This document shows positions 18,806-28,813 of a stretch of DNA of 45,671 bases, piece by piece. The notes under the pieces were generated by a model. It was not told the DNA's origin. It did not search any database and saw nothing but the letters and a program-made list of their open reading frames with translations. This DNA comes from Staphylococcus croceilyticus (GTDB taxonomy: Bacteria > Bacillota > Bacilli > Staphylococcales > Staphylococcaceae). The stretch covers positions 1-45,671 of the forward strand of contig NZ_PPRD01000016.1 of the NCBI RefSeq assembly GCF_002902575.1. Reading direction: 5' to 3'. A program made the translations under genes and the position numbers. Each line of letters opens with the position of its first letter. The stretch's first letter is position 1.

Positions 18806-18909
18806 CTATTAAAGTACTTCATTACTCCTTCTAATATAGGCAATAACTATTAATAGTTGTTTTTTGTTTGAATTTTCATTTTCAAAAAAGAATAAAGCAG
18901 AAATCTATT

Positions 18910-18953
18910 AAAGATAAAAATAAGGTTAAGACGTCATCAAACGTCCTAACCTT
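18910..18953 (-). terminator. Intrinsic terminator of pnp
   Basis: AAGGTTAAGACGT (18922-18934) pairs with ACGTCCTAACCTT (18941-18953); the A-C mismatch becomes G-U on the minus strand, followed by ATTTTTATC. It lies just after the pnp stop. Confidence 0.85.
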
Positions 18954-18968
18954 TAACTTTACAACTTC

Positions 18969-21065
18969 TTATTCATCTAATGCTTTGTGAGATGCATTAA
19001 CGCGGCCTTGTTTATCAATTTCAGTAATTTTAACTTCAATTGTATCGCCAATTTTTAATACATCTTCGACTTTATTAATACGTTCTTTAGAAATTTGAGA
19101 GATGTGTAATAATGCATCTTTACCTGGGAAGATTTCTACAAATGCGCCGTATTTCTCGATACGTTTAACTTTAGCATTGTAGACTTGACCAACTTCAGCT
19201 TCACGTGTGATATCTTCAATGATTTCACGAGCACGTGTAATCATCGCTTGATCAACTGCACCGATAAAGACTGTACCATCTTGTTCAATATCTAATTTTA
19301 CGCCAGTTTCATCAATAATTTCGTTGATTTTTTTACCACCAGGTCCGATAACATCTCTAATTTTATCAGGATTGATATGGATGATTTCTACTTTAGGTGC
19401 ATACGCACTTAATTCTTTACGTGGTTGATCAATCGTTTGTAACATGTGATCCATGATGGCTAAACGACCTTGACGTGCTTGTTCAAGTGCTTCTTCAATC
19501 ACTTCTCGTGTTAAACCATCAATTTTAATATCCATTTGGATTGCAGTAATACCTTCTTTAGTACCTGCCACTTTAAAGTCCATATCACCTAATGCATCTT
19601 CCATACCTTGGATATCCGTTAAAATAGTATAACTATCTTCACGTGTTACAAGCCCCATCGCAATACCTGCTACTGGTGCTTTAATAGGAACACCTGCATC
19701 CATTAATGCAAGCGTTGAACCACAGATTGAAGCTTGTGAAGATGAACCGTTAGATTCTAATACTTCACTTACAATACGAATTGTGTATGGGAAGTCAGCC
19801 GTATCTGGAATGATATATCTTAATGCTCTTTCACCTAAAGCACCATGTCCAATTTCACGACGGCCTGGTGCTCTTACAGGACCAGTTTCACCTACTGAGA
19901 AGTTAGGGAAGTTATAATGATGCATAAAGCGTTTTTCAACTTCAGGTCCTAAACCATCAATTAATTGATAATCGCCTAAAGCGCCCAATGTTAATACAGA
20001 TAACGCTTGTGTTTGACCACGTGTAAATAATCCTGAACCATGTGCACGAGGTAATAAACCAACTTCAGAGTCTAATGGACGAATTTCGTCTGGTTTACGA
20101 CCATCTGGTCTAATTTTTTCGTCTGCAATTAAGCGACGTACTTCTTCTTTAACTAAATCGTTAAGAATAGCGTAAACTTCATCAATTAATAATTCATTTT
20201 CAGGATCAGCTTCGTCCACAAACTCAGTTGCAATTTCAGCTTTTAAAGCATCTAAATTCTCATCACGTTGTTGTTTGTCGAAAGTTAAGACTGTTTCTTT
20301 CAAGCCTTTTTCTTCTGTTAAAGCTTTCACTTTATTAACAAGTTCTTCATCGCGTTCAACAGGTACGAATTCTTTCTTAACTGGCTGAATATGCTCAACG
20401 ACTTCTTCTTGGAATGCAACTAAACGTTTAATTTCTTCGTGACCAAAGAAGATCGCTTCCAACATTTCTTTTTCAGTAATCTCACTTGCGCCTGCTTCAA
20501 CCATGTTGACTGCATCTTTATGTCCGGCTACTTCTAAATCTAAACGTGAGACTTCTTTTTGTTCAAGTGTAGGATTGATTACATATTCCCCATCAATGTA
20601 ACCGACATTTACGCCAGCAATTGGTCCTTGGAAAGGAATGTCAGACACACTTAATGCCATTGATGAACCAATCATTGCTGCCATTTCCGGTGAACAATCT
20701 GGATCAGCACTTAGTACTGTATTCATAATTTGTACATCATGACGGTAGCCTTTTGGGAAAAGTGGTCGAATAGGTCTATCAATTAAACGTGCAGTTAATG
20801 TAGCTTCGTCTCCAGGACGACCTTCACGTTTTTTGAAACCGCCAGGAATTTTACCAGCAGCATACATTTTTTCTTCATAGTTCACTGTTAATGGGAAAAA
20901 GTCACCATCACGAGGTTCTTTTGAGGCTACAGCCGTTGATAATACTACCGTATCACCATAGCGCACTAATACTGCGCCATTAGCTTGTTTTGCTAATTGA
21001 CCTGTCTCAATCGTTAACGATCTTCCAGCCCACTCAGTTTTAAAAACTTTTTTATCTTGAGACAT
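18969..21065 (-). CDS. pnp: Polyribonucleotide nucleotidyltransferase (PNPase)
   Basis: Phosphorolytic 3'-5' exoribonuclease of the degradosome-like decay machinery. The 698 residues contain two RNase PH-like domains ([15 protein letters not shown] in the first; [20 protein letters not shown] and [21 protein letters not shown] in the second), then a KH domain ([12 protein letters not shown]) and an S1 domain ([18 protein letters not shown]) at the C-terminus. GAGAGGAG precedes the ATG. It follows rpsO, a widely conserved order, but a terminator-like hairpin separates them, and a possible extended -10 (TGATATGAT) upstream suggests partial independence. Confidence 0.98.
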   Translation of the reverse strand: MSQDKKVFKTEWAGRSLTIETGQLAKQANGAVLVRYGDTVVLSTAVASKEPRDGDFFPLTVNYEEKMYAAGKIPGGFKKREGRPGDEATLTARLIDRPIRPLFPKGYRHDVQIMNTVLSADPDCSPEMAAMIGSSMALSVSDIPFQGPIAGVNVGYIDGEYVINPTLEQKEVSRLDLEVAGHKDAVNMVEAGASEITEKEMLEAIFFGHEEIKRLVAFQEEVVEHIQPVKKEFVPVERDEELVNKVKALTEEKGLKETVLTFDKQQRDENLDALKAEIATEFVDEADPENELLIDEVYAILNDLVKEEVRRLIADEKIRPDGRKPDEIRPLDSEVGLLPRAHGSGLFTRGQTQALSVLTLGALGDYQLIDGLGPEVEKRFMHHYNFPNFSVGETGPVRAPGRREIGHGALGERALRYIIPDTADFPYTIRIVSEVLESNGSSSQASICGSTLALMDAGVPIKAPVAGIAMGLVTREDSYTILTDIQGMEDALGDMDFKVAGTKEGITAIQMDIKIDGLTREVIEEALEQARQGRLAIMDHMLQTIDQPRKELSAYAPKVEIIHINPDKIRDVIGPGGKKINEIIDETGVKLDIEQDGTVFIGAVDQAMITRAREIIEDITREAEVGQVYNAKVKRIEKYGAFVEIFPGKDALLHISQISKERINKVEDVLKIGDTIEVKITEIDKQGRVNASHKALDE

Positions 21066-21142
21066 TATGAATCTCCTCTCTGAAATCTAATACCTACATC
21101 ATATCATTTATTTTTATAATTTTATATTAGTGATTGTTTAAA

Positions 21143-21185
21143 AGATAAAAAAAGGAAAGTACCAAACCAAGTGGTGCTTTCCTTT
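21143..21185 (-). terminator. Terminator between rpsO and pnp
   Basis: AAAGGAAAGTACCA (21151-21164) pairs with TGGTGCTTTCCTTT (21172-21185), followed on the minus strand by about seven T. Here the single non-Watson-Crick pair is a wobble on the plus strand and C-A on the minus strand, unlike most other hairpins in the window. Confidence 0.8.
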
Positions 21186-21198
21186 AAATATATTAATA

Positions 21199-21468
21199 TT
21201 AACGACGAATACCTAATGATTTAATTAATTCACGGTAACGTTGAATATCTTTACCACGTAAGTAGTTTAATAAGTGACGACGACGACCTACCATTTTTAA
21301 TAATCCACGACGAGAATGGTGGTCTTTTTTGTGTTCACGTAAGTGTTCGTTTAATGCAGTGATTTCTGCAGTTAAAACAGCGATTTGCACTTCTGGTGAA
21401 CCAGTGTCAGTTTCGTGTACACGATATTCTTTGATAATTTCATTTTTACGTTCTTGAGTAATTGCCAT
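21199..21468 (-). CDS. rpsO: 30S ribosomal protein S15
   Basis: Primary 16S rRNA-binding protein of the small subunit platform, 89 residues, the standard length. It begins [11 protein letters not shown] and contains the conserved [25 protein letters not shown] rRNA-binding region. I chose ATG 21468, with AGGAGG nine bases upstream, over the longer open frame to 21528. The 118-base leader after ribF may carry an S15 autoregulatory structure, as known for rpsO in several bacteria, but I could not draw a convincing one. Confidence 0.97.
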   Translation of the reverse strand: MAITQERKNEIIKEYRVHETDTGSPEVQIAVLTAEITALNEHLREHKKDHHSRRGLLKMVGRRRHLLNYLRGKDIQRYRELIKSLGIRR

Positions 21469-21586
21469 AATTAAATTCCTCCTAAATTTTGTATACACCT
21501 TAATCTGAGCTAAGCGTCGGAGTTTCAACTTGCCAAGAGAAAGGAATAATTTTGATAAGTCTTATACTGATTTATAAAACTCAACT

Positions 21587-22558
21587 TTAGATATTATACG
21601 ATACTTCATCTCCGAAATCAACAGCTAATAGATATTTGGCACGTTCTTTGTCATTGTTCATTTGTTCTACTAATGGGTCAATGCCATCAAATTTAACCTC
21701 TGGTCTTAAGTAGTGATGCCAATAAACAATCACGCGTTCACCGTAAATATTATCACTAAAGTCGAAGATGTTTACCTCAATGACTACCTCTGCTTTTGAT
21801 GGATCATGAAATGTGGGTTTCACCCCTACATTCGCTACACCACGATAGATTTTATTTTCAGCACCAATCGCCATACTTACTGCATATACACCTTTTTTCG
21901 GTAACACATAATCATCACTAGGTTGCACATTTGCAGTAGGGAAACCAATTGTACGTCCACGTTTTTCACCTTGTACTACTGTACCTTTGATACGATATAA
22001 ATAACCTAATTGTTCATTTGCTTTTTTCAAGTCGCCATTTTTTAATGCTTCTCTTATTGCAGTTGTCGAAATCTTCTCAGATTCCATTTCTTGTTTACCA
22101 ACAATAGTGGTATTAAATTCTTCCATTTCGTTTAAAACTGACATATTCCCTTTTCCAAATTTGCCGTATGTAAAATCGAAACCGGCAACGACTTCTTTAA
22201 CATGGTTATTAATGATGTATTCTTGCGCAAATTCTTCGGCAGTTACATTAGCAAATCGAGAAGAAAAATTAATGACAATACAATAATCGACGTCATGTTG
22301 TTCAATCATCTCAAGTTTATCAGAAAGCGGTGTTAAATAATCCGTGCGCTTACGTTCTGGATTTAACACTACAGAAGGATGTGGGTCAAACGTTGTCACT
22401 GCTTTTTTTAAATGTTTCTCTTGAGCACGTTCATCTAATGCTTCAAATACTTTATTATGTCCACGATGCATACCATCAAAAAAACCAAATGCCATGGCTA
22501 CATCTTCTTGAATTAACTGGTCTTTTTGAATTGGATGGGTTACTTCTATCACTTTCAT
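21587..22558 (-). CDS. ribF: Bifunctional riboflavin kinase/FMN adenylyltransferase
   Basis: Makes FMN from riboflavin and FAD from FMN. The 323-residue protein has the N-terminal nucleotidyltransferase (FGFFDGMHRGHNKV at about 25-38, and the ISTTAIREAL signature at about 164-173) and the C-terminal flavokinase domain (GRTIGFPTANV, then KKGVYAV). AAGGAG lies upstream of the ATG, and the gene follows truB by 14 bases, so the two are co-transcribed. Confidence 0.96.
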   Translation of the reverse strand: MKVIEVTHPIQKDQLIQEDVAMAFGFFDGMHRGHNKVFEALDERAQEKHLKKAVTTFDPHPSVVLNPERKRTDYLTPLSDKLEMIEQHDVDYCIVINFSSRFANVTAEEFAQEYIINNHVKEVVAGFDFTYGKFGKGNMSVLNEMEEFNTTIVGKQEMESEKISTTAIREALKNGDLKKANEQLGYLYRIKGTVVQGEKRGRTIGFPTANVQPSDDYVLPKKGVYAVSMAIGAENKIYRGVANVGVKPTFHDPSKAEVVIEVNIFDFSDNIYGERVIVYWHHYLRPEVKFDGIDPLVEQMNNDKERAKYLLAVDFGDEVSYNI

Positions 22559-22572
22559 AACGTCTAACTCCT

Positions 22573-23493
22573 TTAATTGAATACTTTTTTAGGCTTAATT
22601 TCGTATGGTTTGTCAGGATGTTGAACATAAATAGCCATTGCTTTGTCAGTCTCTGCATCTTTAAATACAAGTTGATCACTTTTTATAGATTTTTTAAATG
22701 TTTTCTTATTAAATTTCTGGCCATTTAAAATTCTTTTTTTCATATTTTCATCTGATATATGTATCTCAGGCAAACTTTTCAAACCATATTCTATAGGAAA
22801 TAGATGAGATTGTAATGTGTCTTGCTCATGGAAATCTGAAATTTGCTCAAGTGTTAAACTTTCTTCTATATCAAAACCACCTGAAGTTGTACGCGTTAAT
22901 AAAGACATGTGCGCTGGATAGCCAAGTTCTTTACCTATATCAGTAGCAAGCGTACGAATGTATGTACCTTTTCCACAATGAACAATTATATCGAAATGAC
23001 ATTGATTATCTTCGAAGACTAAATCTGATATACGTTCGATTTGTTTAATATTCACTTTTCGCTCCGGTCGCTCTACTGTTTCACCATTTCTCGCATATTC
23101 ATACAATTTTTTACCATTCACTTTTACTGAAGAATACATTGGTGGAATTTGTGTAATGACACCTTGAAAATTTTCCAATACCCCATCAACTTGGCGTTCA
23201 TTAAGTTCATTTGGCGCAATGTTAACCTTTTCCACGACTTCTCCAGTTTGGTCTTCAGTAGTCGTACTCATACCAATTGAAACAGTCGCTTTATAAGATT
23301 TACCCATATCCATAATGTAGTCACTTACTCTAGTAGCAGGACCGATACAAATAGGTAACACCCCTGCGACTTCAGGATCAAGTGTGCCAGTATGGCCTAT
23401 TTTTTTCGTTTTTAAAATTTTTCTTAATTTAAATACAACATCGTGACTTGTAAGCCCACGTTCTTTATATACGGGTAAAATACCGTTGTACAT
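22573..23493 (-). CDS. truB: tRNA pseudouridine(55) synthase
   Basis: Forms pseudouridine at position 55 in the T-loop of tRNAs. The catalytic motif [12 protein letters not shown] contains Asp39, and [20 protein letters not shown] and [12 protein letters not shown] are the other conserved blocks. Two ATGs are adjacent at 23496 and 23493; I chose the second, giving 306 residues and a better distance from AAGGGTG. It is followed by ribF. A hairpin separates it from rbfA. Confidence 0.95.
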   Translation of the reverse strand: MYNGILPVYKERGLTSHDVVFKLRKILKTKKIGHTGTLDPEVAGVLPICIGPATRVSDYIMDMGKSYKATVSIGMSTTTEDQTGEVVEKVNIAPNELNERQVDGVLENFQGVITQIPPMYSSVKVNGKKLYEYARNGETVERPERKVNIKQIERISDLVFEDNQCHFDIIVHCGKGTYIRTLATDIGKELGYPAHMSLLTRTTSGGFDIEESLTLEQISDFHEQDTLQSHLFPIEYGLKSLPEIHISDENMKKRILNGQKFNKKTFKKSIKSDQLVFKDAETDKAMAIYVQHPDKPYEIKPKKVFN

Positions 23494-23556
23494 CATTTCA
23501 CACCCTTATCTTAAAACCAATTTTATGTATAAATACTATTTCAATAATAATTGAGA

Positions 23557-23584
23557 GGCTGAGGCACGATATAATGCCCCAGCC
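23557..23584. terminator. Terminator-like hairpin between rbfA and truB
   Basis: GGCTGAGGCA (23557-23566) and TGCCCCAGCC (23575-23584). On the minus strand the stem is complete with one G-U, but its T tail is weak there (TCTCAATTATTATT); the plus side has a T-run (AATTTTTTATT). The core GAGGCTGAGGCA resembles the elements at 16907 and 3912. Confidence 0.6.
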
Positions 23585-23593
23585 AATTTTTTA

Positions 23594-23944
23594 TTATTTA
23601 TTTTGTTTGTGTAAGTCTTGAATCATTTTTTCAATTTTATTGCCGTATTCGATTGACTCATCATATTCAAAGAATAATTCTGGGATAATACGTAATCTCA
23701 TTCTTGATCCAAGTTCAGATTTAATAAATCCTTTCGCTTTGTCTAAAGCTTTGAAAGTATCTTTCACTTCTTTATCACTACCAAGTACTGTTAAAAATAC
23801 TTTAGCTTGTGATAAGTCATTTGTTAACTCAACATCAGTAATTGTGATAAATCCTACTCTAGGGTCTTTCACTTTATTATTAACGATATCCATAATTTCT
23901 TTTTTCATTTGTTCGCCAACACGTTCTGCTCTCATGTTACTCAT
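23594..23944 (-). CDS. rbfA: 30S ribosome-binding factor A
   Basis: Late 30S assembly factor acting on the 16S 5' helix. The 116-residue protein ([17 protein letters not shown]...) has the KH-like RbfA fold with [24 protein letters not shown] 23944 is used because GAGGTG lies six bases upstream; a GTG at 23953 overlaps that site. It follows infB, as in most bacteria, with a terminator-like hairpin in between. Confidence 0.95.
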   Translation of the reverse strand: MSNMRAERVGEQMKKEIMDIVNNKVKDPRVGFITITDVELTNDLSQAKVFLTVLGSDKEVKDTFKALDKAKGFIKSELGSRMRLRIIPELFFEYDESIEYGNKIEKMIQDLHKQNK

Positions 23945-24043
23945 TTGTGTCACCTCTTTAATCGATGTTTTAAATCTATTTATTTTATAAATTTCCTTAT
24001 TTCAGTTCATTTAAACTTTAGAAATTAGAAATTGTTTTTATTT

Positions 24044-24078
24044 CTTAAAAAAGGTGGACAATACTTTATCGTCCACCT
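24044..24078 (-). terminator. Intrinsic terminator of infB
   Basis: AGGTGGACAATA (24052-24063) pairs with TATCGTCCACCT (24067-24078) over a three-base loop; the A-C on the plus strand becomes G-U on the minus strand, followed by six T. Confidence 0.85.
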
Positions 24079-24098
24079 AATCAACTTAAAGTGTTAAA

Positions 24099-26228
24099 TT
24101 ATCTTTCAACTTCTACCATTTCAAAGGCTTCGATAATGTCGCCTTCTTTGATGTCGTTAAATTTCTCAATTGTAATACCACATTCATAACCTTGTGCTAC
24201 TTCTTTAGCATCGTCTTTGAAACGTTTTAATGTGTCTAATTCACCTTCAAATAATACGATGCCATCTCTGATAACACGTACGCCTGCGTTACGAGTGATT
24301 TTACCTTCAGTTACGTAACTACCTGCGATTGTACCAACTTTAGATACTTTGAATGTTTGACGTACTTCAGCTTGACCGATGACTTGTTCTTCGAATTCAG
24401 GGTCTAATAAACCTTTCATAGCTGATTCGATTTCTTCGATAACGTTGTAAATGACACGGTGAAGACGCATATCAACATTTTCAGCTTCAGCAGCACGTTT
24501 AGCACCAGCGTCAGGACGAACGTTAAATCCGATGATGATACCATTTGAGGCATTAGCTAATGTTACGTCTGATTCGTTGATAGCACCTACAGCAGTGTGA
24601 ATAATACGTACGTTTACGCCTTCTACATCAATCTTCATTAAAGAAGCAGCTAAGGCTTCTACTGAACCTTGAACGTCACCTTTAATGATAACGTTAAGAT
24701 CTTTCATTTCACCTTGTTTCATTTGTTCAAATAAGTTATCTAATGAAACGTTTTTACTTTCTTGACGTTGTTGAATCACGCTTGCTTCATGACGTGCTTC
24801 ACCAATACGACGCGCTTGTTTCTCATCTTTGAAAATAACGAAACGGTCACCAGCTAAAGGTACATCATTAATACCTGTAATTTCAACTGGAGTTGATGGA
24901 CCTGCAGTTTTAATTCTTTGACCAAGATCATTTACCATAGCACGAATACGTCCATACGTATTACCTACTACGATTGAATCACCAACATTTAATGTCCCAT
25001 TTTGTACAAGTAATGATGCTGCTGGGCCACGTGATTTATCTAATTCTGCTTCAATTACTGTACCAACAGCTTGTTTATCAGGATTAGCTTTTAATTCTTG
25101 AACTTCAGCTACTAAACCAATCATTTCTAATAAGTCATCGATACCATCGCCACTTAATGCTGATAATTGAACGAAGATTGTGTCGCCGCCCCAATCTTCA
25201 GGAATTAAACCATATTCAGTTAATTCTTGCATTACGCGGTCTGGATTAGCAGTTGGTTTATCGATTTTGTTTACTGCAACGATTGTAGGTACATTCGCTT
25301 CTTTAGCGTGGTTAATCGCTTCAATTGTTTGAGGCATTACACCATCATCTGCCGCTACTACTAAGATAGTGATGTCGGTAACTTGAGCACCACGTGCACG
25401 CATTGTAGTGAAAGCTGCGTGTCCTGGAGTATCTAAGAAAGTAATTTTCTTACCAGCATTTTCAATTTGGTATGCACCGATATGTTGCGTAATACCACCA
25501 GCTTCGCCAGCAGTTACTTTTGTATGACGAATTGAATCAAGTAATGTTGTTTTACCGTGGTCAACGTGACCCATGATAGTTACAACAGCTGGTCTTTCAA
25601 TTGCATCTGGATCGTCTTCTTCATTATCAAAGTAAGTTGAAAGATCTTCTTCATTAACTACTACTTCTTTTTCAATTTCTACACCATAGTCATCAGCAAT
25701 TAATTCTAACGTTTCTTCGTCTAGAGATTGGTTGATATTCGCTACAATACCTAATAAGAATAATTTTTTAATAATGCCTGATGATTCAATATTTAATTTA
25801 TCTGCTAATTCACCAACAGTAATGCCTTCTTCATAAGTAATTTTTGATGGCATTTCTTTAGGTTCAGCTGCTGGTTTATTTTTGTTTCCTTTATTATTGT
25901 TCTTGTTGTTCTTATTATTTTTGTTGTTTTTATTTTTATTATTGTTTTTGTTATTTTTATTGTTTTTAGGATTAGCGTTTCCTTTGTTATTTTGTTTCTT
26001 ATTATTGTTGTTACTTTGTTGTTTTTGGTGATTATTTTGAGTAGTTTGTTTATCATTATTACCACTTTGTTGTGGTTTAAATTTCTTATCAAGCACTTTA
26101 ATTTGATCGTCTTCTAGCGCTTGCATGTGATTAGATACTTCTACGTCCATTTTCTTTAACTCATCGATAATCTCTTTACTTTTCACGTTTAATTCTTTCG
26201 CATATTCATAAATTCTTTTTTTACTCAT
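24099..26228 (-). CDS. infB: Translation initiation factor IF-2
   Basis: GTPase that places initiator tRNA on the 30S subunit. ATG 26228 gives 709 residues ([14 protein letters not shown]), with AGGAG seven to eight bases upstream; the frame is open further to 26255. Residues about 1-50 are the N-terminal helical domain, about 65-118 is a simple Asn/Lys-rich tract ([14 protein letters not shown]), and a second IF2-N domain lies at about 135-180. The GTPase carries GHVDHGKT (220-227), DTPGHAAF and NKID, followed by the C-terminal beta barrels. It lies four bases after ylxQ in the rimP-nusA operon. Confidence 0.97.
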   Translation of the reverse strand: MSKKRIYEYAKELNVKSKEIIDELKKMDVEVSNHMQALEDDQIKVLDKKFKPQQSGNNDKQTTQNNHQKQQSNNNNKKQNNKGNANPKNNKNNKNNNKNKNNKNNKNNKNNNKGNKNKPAAEPKEMPSKITYEEGITVGELADKLNIESSGIIKKLFLLGIVANINQSLDEETLELIADDYGVEIEKEVVVNEEDLSTYFDNEEDDPDAIERPAVVTIMGHVDHGKTTLLDSIRHTKVTAGEAGGITQHIGAYQIENAGKKITFLDTPGHAAFTTMRARGAQVTDITILVVAADDGVMPQTIEAINHAKEANVPTIVAVNKIDKPTANPDRVMQELTEYGLIPEDWGGDTIFVQLSALSGDGIDDLLEMIGLVAEVQELKANPDKQAVGTVIEAELDKSRGPAASLLVQNGTLNVGDSIVVGNTYGRIRAMVNDLGQRIKTAGPSTPVEITGINDVPLAGDRFVIFKDEKQARRIGEARHEASVIQQRQESKNVSLDNLFEQMKQGEMKDLNVIIKGDVQGSVEALAASLMKIDVEGVNVRIIHTAVGAINESDVTLANASNGIIIGFNVRPDAGAKRAAEAENVDMRLHRVIYNVIEEIESAMKGLLDPEFEEQVIGQAEVRQTFKVSKVGTIAGSYVTEGKITRNAGVRVIRDGIVLFEGELDTLKRFKDDAKEVAQGYECGITIEKFNDIKEGDIIEAFEMVEVER

Positions 26229-26232
26229 ATAA

Positions 26233-26550
26233 TCACTCCTTACAATATTCATCAATCATAGACTTTAGCTTTTTAGCAAATCCTGAGTCAGTGACTCCAA
26301 CATTTACGCGTTCTGCTTTGCCTAAAGATTGGCCTAATTCTGCTCTCGTACCGAAAATTCTAAATGGAACATGGTATGTTTCACATTTGTTTTGTATATT
26401 TTTTATAGAGTTTTCAGAAGCATCAGAAGCTAAAATAACCAATTTAACATTTTGTTTTTTAATTTCTGTTAATAATACAGATTCTCCTGCTTTAACTTTT
26501 CTAGCTCTCATAGCTAACCCTAAAAAATTAAATATTTTTTCTTTGGTCAT
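26233..26550 (-). CDS. ylxQ: YlxQ, L7Ae-family RNA-binding protein
   Basis: 105-residue L7Ae/L30e-like protein ([23 protein letters not shown]), the kink-turn-binding family. It overlaps ylxR by four bases (ATGA) and precedes infB by four. The position between nusA and infB is conserved in Firmicutes; the in vivo RNA target is not known to me. Confidence 0.92.
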   Translation of the reverse strand: MTKEKIFNFLGLAMRARKVKAGESVLLTEIKKQNVKLVILASDASENSIKNIQNKCETYHVPFRIFGTRAELGQSLGKAERVNVGVTDSGFAKKLKSMIDEYCKE

Positions 26551-26831
26551 TTAGGAATCTCTTCTCTATAAATTAATCTGATAATTTCTTTGTAGACTGG
26601 GTCTAATTTTTCAGGATTTTCATTAAAATATCTCTCAAGTACGCCTTTTTGTTGAGCTTCTTCTACACTTTTAACATTTTTTGAAACATATGCGCCTCTT
26701 CCTTGCTGTTTCCCTGTACCATCAGCAAATATCTCGCCTTCTTTATTAATAACAACGCGAATCATTTCTTTTTTAGGACGCATTTCATTAGTAATAATAC
26801 ATTTGCGCATTGGAATTTTTTTCTTCTTCAT
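26547..26831 (-). CDS. ylxR: YlxR family nucleic-acid-binding protein
   Basis: 94-residue basic protein of the YlxR/DUF448 family with the signatures RKCIITNEMRPKKEMIRVV and GRGAYVSKN. It lies between nusA and ylxQ, overlapping ylxQ by four bases. Family members bind RNA and have been implicated in gene regulation; the function here is inferred only from family and context. Confidence 0.93.
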   Translation of the reverse strand: MKKKKIPMRKCIITNEMRPKKEMIRVVINKEGEIFADGTGKQQGRGAYVSKNVKSVEEAQQKGVLERYFNENPEKLDPVYKEIIRLIYREEIPK

Positions 26832-26858
26832 TATTAATTACTCACCCCAATTTTATGC

Positions 26859-28142
26859 TTAAACGTCTTTATTTTCTTTCTCGTCTTCTGTTTGCTCTAC
26901 TTCTTCAGATGTTTCTTCTGTTTCTTCATTTTCAGAAACTTCTTCACTTTCTTCATCAGAAGGTTCATCAATTTCAGCTGCTAATTCAGCAGTTGTTAAA
27001 TTAGATTCTTCTAAATTAACGTCATCGATTTCTACATCTTCGTCACCTGTCATAACGATTTCATCAGCTTGTTCTTCTGATTCGATAACAGGATAGATGC
27101 CCGCTTCACGTGCGTCAGTTTCTGATTTGATATCAATCTTCCAACCAGTTAATTTAGCTGCTAAACGTGCGTTTTGACCTCTTTTACCGATAGCCAGAGA
27201 TAATTGATAATCAGGTACAACTACGACTGTAGATTGGTTATCTTCACTAACAATTACTTCAAGTACTTGTGATGGGCTTAATGCATTACGCACGAAAACT
27301 TTAGGATCTTCATTCCATTGAACGATGTCGATTTTTTCTCCGCCAAGTTCTTCTACTACAGCTTCAACACGAGCACCTTTAGCACCTACGCATGCACCTA
27401 CTGCATCAATGTCAGGATTTTCAGAGTACACACTAATTTTAGAACGGTCTCCCGCTTCACGTGCTACTGATTTAACGATAACAGTTCCGTCATAGATTTC
27501 AGGCACTTCTTGCTCAAATAAACGTTTAAGTAAACCTGGGTGACTTCTAGATACATAAATTTGAGGACCTTTAGTTGTTTGTTCAACTTTGTTTACATAC
27601 ACTTTAATACGTTCGTTTGGAATGTAACTTTCATTTGGACTTCTTTCAGGTTCAGATAACACAGCTTCAATACGTCCTAAATTAACGTAAACATAACGGT
27701 GGTCAACACGGTCAATCACACCTGTTAAAATGTCTTCTTCTTTATCGATGAATTCTTTATAAAGAATTTCTCTTTCAGCGTCTCTTAAACGTTGCATTAC
27801 CGCTTGTTTAGCCGCTTGTGCACCAACACGACCAAAGTCTTTAGGTGTAACATCTTCTTCGTAGATGTCACCGATTTCATAAGCAGGGTTTTTAACTAAT
27901 GCTGTGCTTAGATCAACTTCATCACGGTCGTCAAATACTTCTTCTACGACTTCTTTACGTGCGATAACTTTGAAAGTACCTTCATCCATGTTTAATTCTA
28001 CACGTACGTTTCTAGCACTATCATAGTTTTTCTTATATGCTGTAATTAATGCTGCTTCAATAGCATCAATTAAAACTTCTCTTGGGATTTTCTTTTCTTT
28101 CTCTAAATATTCAGTTGCTAATAATAACTCATTACTTGCCAC
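26859..28142 (-). CDS. nusA: Transcription factor NusA
   Basis: RNA polymerase-associated pausing, termination and antitermination factor. The 427 residues contain the N-terminal domain, an S1 domain (about 135-200; GVIDRVDHRYVYVNLG) and two KH domains (ACVGAKGARVEAVVEELGGEKID and LAIGKRGQNARLAAKLTGWKIDI). The last ~80 residues form a very acidic Glu/Ser/Thr-rich tail. S. aureus NusA is about 391 residues, so the tail is extended here. The gene is 20 bases after rimP in the same operon. The leader of this operon has a terminator-like hairpin that could allow feedback by NusA. Confidence 0.97.
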   Translation of the reverse strand: MASNELLLATEYLEKEKKIPREVLIDAIEAALITAYKKNYDSARNVRVELNMDEGTFKVIARKEVVEEVFDDRDEVDLSTALVKNPAYEIGDIYEEDVTPKDFGRVGAQAAKQAVMQRLRDAEREILYKEFIDKEEDILTGVIDRVDHRYVYVNLGRIEAVLSEPERSPNESYIPNERIKVYVNKVEQTTKGPQIYVSRSHPGLLKRLFEQEVPEIYDGTVIVKSVAREAGDRSKISVYSENPDIDAVGACVGAKGARVEAVVEELGGEKIDIVQWNEDPKVFVRNALSPSQVLEVIVSEDNQSTVVVVPDYQLSLAIGKRGQNARLAAKLTGWKIDIKSETDAREAGIYPVIESEEQADEIVMTGDEDVEIDDVNLEESNLTTAELAAEIDEPSDEESEEVSENEETEETSEEVEQTEDEKENKDV

Positions 28143-28162
28143 AATTATTCCTCCTCATCACG

Positions 28163-28630
28163 TTAAATCATTACTGCGTGACGTGCTTTTGCAATTTTAT
28201 TTCTTGGGATTTCGATATTTTTAGTTCTAGCTTTTTCTTTAACTTCCATCGTAATTGCATCATCAGTTACCTCTTTCAAGATACCTAGCCACTCTTTATC
28301 TCCTTCAATTGGAGCATATAATGATACAAATACTGGTTTGTCGATTGCATTTTGATACTCTTTTTCTTTTTTAATTGGACGCTCGGCACCTGGAGACGCA
28401 ACATCTAAATAGTACATTTCAGATATTGGGTCTTTTTCATCCATGACTTCGCTTATCTTTTCAGAAGCAAGCGTACAATCATTTAAATCGACGCCACCTT
28501 CTTTATCGATAGAAATTCTTAAGAAATGATCTTTTCCTTCTTTAGCATACTCGATATCTACTAATTCAAAGTTTAATTCGTCTAAAACAGGAGAAATGAT
28601 AGTTTCTACTTCTTCAGTTATTTTACTCAT
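28163..28630 (-). CDS. rimP: Ribosome maturation factor RimP
   Basis: Assembly factor for the 30S subunit. The 155-residue protein has the two-domain RimP pattern (LVDIEYAKEGKDHFLRISIDKEGGV; YYLDVASPGAERPI). ATG 28630 is chosen because AAGGAGG lies a few bases upstream; the frame runs open to 28651. It is the first gene of the rimP-nusA-ylxR-ylxQ-infB operon, with its own strong promoter. Confidence 0.95.
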   Translation of the reverse strand: MSKITEEVETIISPVLDELNFELVDIEYAKEGKDHFLRISIDKEGGVDLNDCTLASEKISEVMDEKDPISEMYYLDVASPGAERPIKKEKEYQNAIDKPVFVSLYAPIEGDKEWLGILKEVTDDAITMEVKEKARTKNIEIPRNKIAKARHAVMI

Positions 28631-28656
28631 ACAGGCCTCCTTTTTTGGCAAATAGA

Positions 28657-28682
28657 AAAGAGCGGGTATATGCCCACTCTTT
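28657..28682 (-). terminator. Terminator-like hairpin in the rimP-nusA leader
   Basis: AAAGAGCGGG (28657-28666) pairs with CCCACTCTTT (28673-28682), complete on the minus strand with one U-G and followed by TTTTCTATTT. It falls about 25 bases downstream of the expected transcription start and before the rimP Shine-Dalgarno, so it would act as an attenuator rather than an operon-end terminator. Confidence 0.65.
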
Positions 28683-28711
28683 CTGCCTGAGTCAAATTTT
28701 TACACAGTGCA

Positions 28712-28740
28712 ATTATATCACAAGTTCATTTATTAAACAA
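28712..28740 (-). promoter_or_regulatory. Promoter of the rimP-nusA-infB operon
   Basis: On the minus strand TTGTTT (28740-28735), 17 bases, TATAAT (28717-28712), with TGA immediately before the -10, an extended -10. Transcription would start near 28705, giving a 75-base leader. Confidence 0.8.
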
Positions 28741-28813
28741 ATTAAGCTATTTAAACTAAGACTTGATGAATACCTGTGTAGTAAATATTAGCGTTGTAGC
28801 TACTCTGTTCATT

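Noticed and set aside
21469-21586. S15-type autoregulatory pseudoknot in the rpsO leader
   Set aside because: The spacer length is suitable, but I could not find a convincing pair of stems by eye, so I do not list it as a feature.
23640-23990. 116-codon plus-strand open frame antisense to rbfA
   Set aside because: Shadow of rbfA; no Shine-Dalgarno and no recognisable domain.
25805-26092. 95-codon minus-strand frame inside infB, rich in Lys, Ile and Thr
   Set aside because: It is the infB Asn/Lys repeat read in another frame; low complexity explains its openness.
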